Assembly: GCA_021793635.1 (NCBI GenBank)
Contig: JAJYSI010000261.1
Span: forward strand, 1-5,469
Source: Bacteroidota bacterium
GTDB lineage: Bacteria > Bacteroidota > Ignavibacteria > Ignavibacteriales > Ignavibacteriaceae
Direction: 5' to 3'
Length of the DNA stretch: 5,469 nt
Part shown: positions 4,553 to 5,469 of the stretch, in pieces
Numbering within the stretch: position 1 is the first letter of the stretch
How the letters are laid out: every line of letters starts with the position of its first letter
Notes under the pieces: model-generated
What the model was told of the DNA's origin: nothing
Databases searched by the model: none
What the model saw: the letters and a program-made list of their open reading frames with translations, nothing else
Position numbers and translations under genes: made by a program

Positions 4553-5469
4553 CTACCTAAGCAGAAGCATCTTTTTGACTTGGGTATAACTGCCTGTACT
4601 TAATTTATAAAAATACACACCGCTTGTTAATTCTTTGTTGCCCGAAGTTTGTTGTGCGTTGAACATCACGCGGTAATTTCCTGCACCTTGTTCTTTATTA
4701 ACCAGCGTTTCTATTTCCCTTCCAAGTATATCATATATTTTCAGAATAACATGGCTGGGCGATGAAAGCTGATAGCTGATTACTGTGCTCGGATTGAACG
4801 GGTTGGGATAGTTTTGATAGAGATGAAAAATACTTATTTTATTTTGAATAGGTTCAATCCCCGTGAGCGGATTAAAAGGTGCTTTTGCCATCCAGATATC
4901 CTGCTTGCCGTTTTCTTCATGTATCCAAACAATGGCAACGTAAAGAGTATCGCCGGGTTTATAAAAAGTTATTCTTGGACCATAATTATCTCCAATCGCG
5001 TGGGATATATTAGTCAGTGTACTTGGATTTAGTATATAATTCTGCCAGAAAATTTCTTTACCTGAACTTAATGAATCAGAATCAAAGACTACAAAAGGCG
5101 CTGTATAATTAGTTGCACCATTTAGCGGAACTGGATAAATTAATTCGTCCGCATTTTCACAATTGTAAGATACATTTTTAGTTGTATCCTGGTCATAAAA
5201 TACTGCATGCCATTTGTTATTCAGTAATGATTGAAAGGTAAAATTAAAATGAAAGGTATATTTTGGATTAGTATTATCAGATCCGTTAGATATTCTTTGA
5301 TGCGTTAAGAAATATTCATTATTTGCATATCCGATAACGGCGGAATAGATCTGTCTTTCCGGCGCCTGTCCTTTTACATAAATAATAGAAAAATAGGAAA
5401 CGTATTTCATGAGGTCCGGCACGGAACAATTTGTACTGTCTACCAACATTAGCGAAACAGACGAAAAAT
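4553..5469 (-). CDS. T9SS-exported protein, C-terminal part (cut by right edge)
   Basis: The frame is open to the right edge. An ATG at 5449 exists, but six sense codons continue upstream (FSSVSL), with no stop and no signal peptide, so the gene almost certainly begins outside the window. About 304 residues are visible. The first 190 (numbering from that ATG) contain strand-rich segments such as QIYSAVIGYANNEYFLTH, KWHAVFYDQD, APFVVFDSDS and DTLYVAIVWIHEENGKQDIWMAK. The last one resembles blades of sialidase/BNR-like beta-propellers ('LYVAW...NGKxDIYVAKS'), but the match is loose. Residues about 200-298 are a clear type A T9SS sorting domain: YQNYPNPFNPST, LKIYDILGREI, TSGVYFYKLS and VKKMLLLR. 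The protein is therefore expected on the cell surface or outside. The gene stops at a TAG and is followed by the 546-aa T9SS gene after 178 bases on the same strand. Catalytic function is unknown. Confidence 0.92.
   Translation of the reverse strand, partial: FSSVSLMLVDSTNCSVPDLMKYVSYFSIIYVKGQAPERQIYSAVIGYANNEYFLTHQRISNGSDNTNPKYTFHFNFTFQSLLNNKWHAVFYDQDTTKNVSYNCENADELIYPVPLNGATNYTAPFVVFDSDSLSSGKEIFWQNYILNPSTLTNISHAIGDNYGPRITFYKPGDTLYVAIVWIHEENGKQDIWMAKAPFNPLTGIEPIQNKISIFHLYQNYPNPFNPSTVISYQLSSPSHVILKIYDILGREIETLVNKEQGAGNYRVMFNAQQTSGNKELTSGVYFYKLSTGSYTQVKKMLLLR

Noticed and set aside
4542..4589. Fifteen-codon plus-strand frame preceded by AAGGAGAG
   Set aside because: The ribosome-binding-like sequence is good, but the frame is tiny, antisense to the end of the T9SS gene at 4553, and has no promoter I can support; probably chance.

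Overview
The window is about 36% GC by eye and looks like the chromosome of a member of the Bacteroidota/Chlorobi-Ignavibacteria assemblage. The strongest clue is that two neighbouring genes end in type IX secretion (T9SS) sorting domains of the 'QNYP(N/D)PFNPST' kind, which is especially common in Ignavibacteria and relatives. No T9SS machinery gene, rRNA, tRNA, CRISPR array or recognisable transposase is present. Every gene I can support is on the minus strand, so transcription runs right to left.

Reading in the direction of transcription: (1) 5469-4553 is the C-terminal part of a secreted protein that enters from the right edge and ends in a T9SS tail. (2) 4374-2734 is a complete secreted multidomain protein: signal peptide, a TIM-barrel-like enzyme region of unknown activity, a carboxypeptidase-regulatory-like beta domain and a T9SS tail. 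(3) 2439-1705 is a secreted protein of unknown function with a beta-rich domain. (4) 1489-1283 is a small protein with two membrane segments, followed by (5) 1239-748, an HNH-family endonuclease domain protein, probably in the same transcript. (6) 531-1 is the N-terminal half of tryptophanyl-tRNA synthetase (trpS), which leaves through the left edge.

Three starts needed work. The 244-aa and 546-aa proteins are better started at internal ATG codons (2439 and 4374) than at the upstream in-frame TTG codons. The small membrane protein appears to start at a TTG that has a good ribosome binding site. The HNH gene has only a GTG start without a Shine-Dalgarno sequence, so its 5' end is uncertain.

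The most unusual non-coding structure is a seven-unit, exactly 21-bp-period tandem array at 2474-2620, in the leader/promoter region of the 244-aa secreted protein. Smaller repeats include a 7-bp tandem tract (GCTGATA x3.6) inside the T9SS-tail coding sequence of the 546-aa protein, an 8-bp inverted repeat with a 22-nt loop at 1608-1645, a 16-bp palindrome upstream of trpS, and a degenerate 7-bp triplet just after the 546-aa gene. I see no complete new defence or mobile system. The points most worth pursuing are the 21-bp array, the possibly slippage-prone tract in the sorting domain, and the uncharacterised barrel domain.
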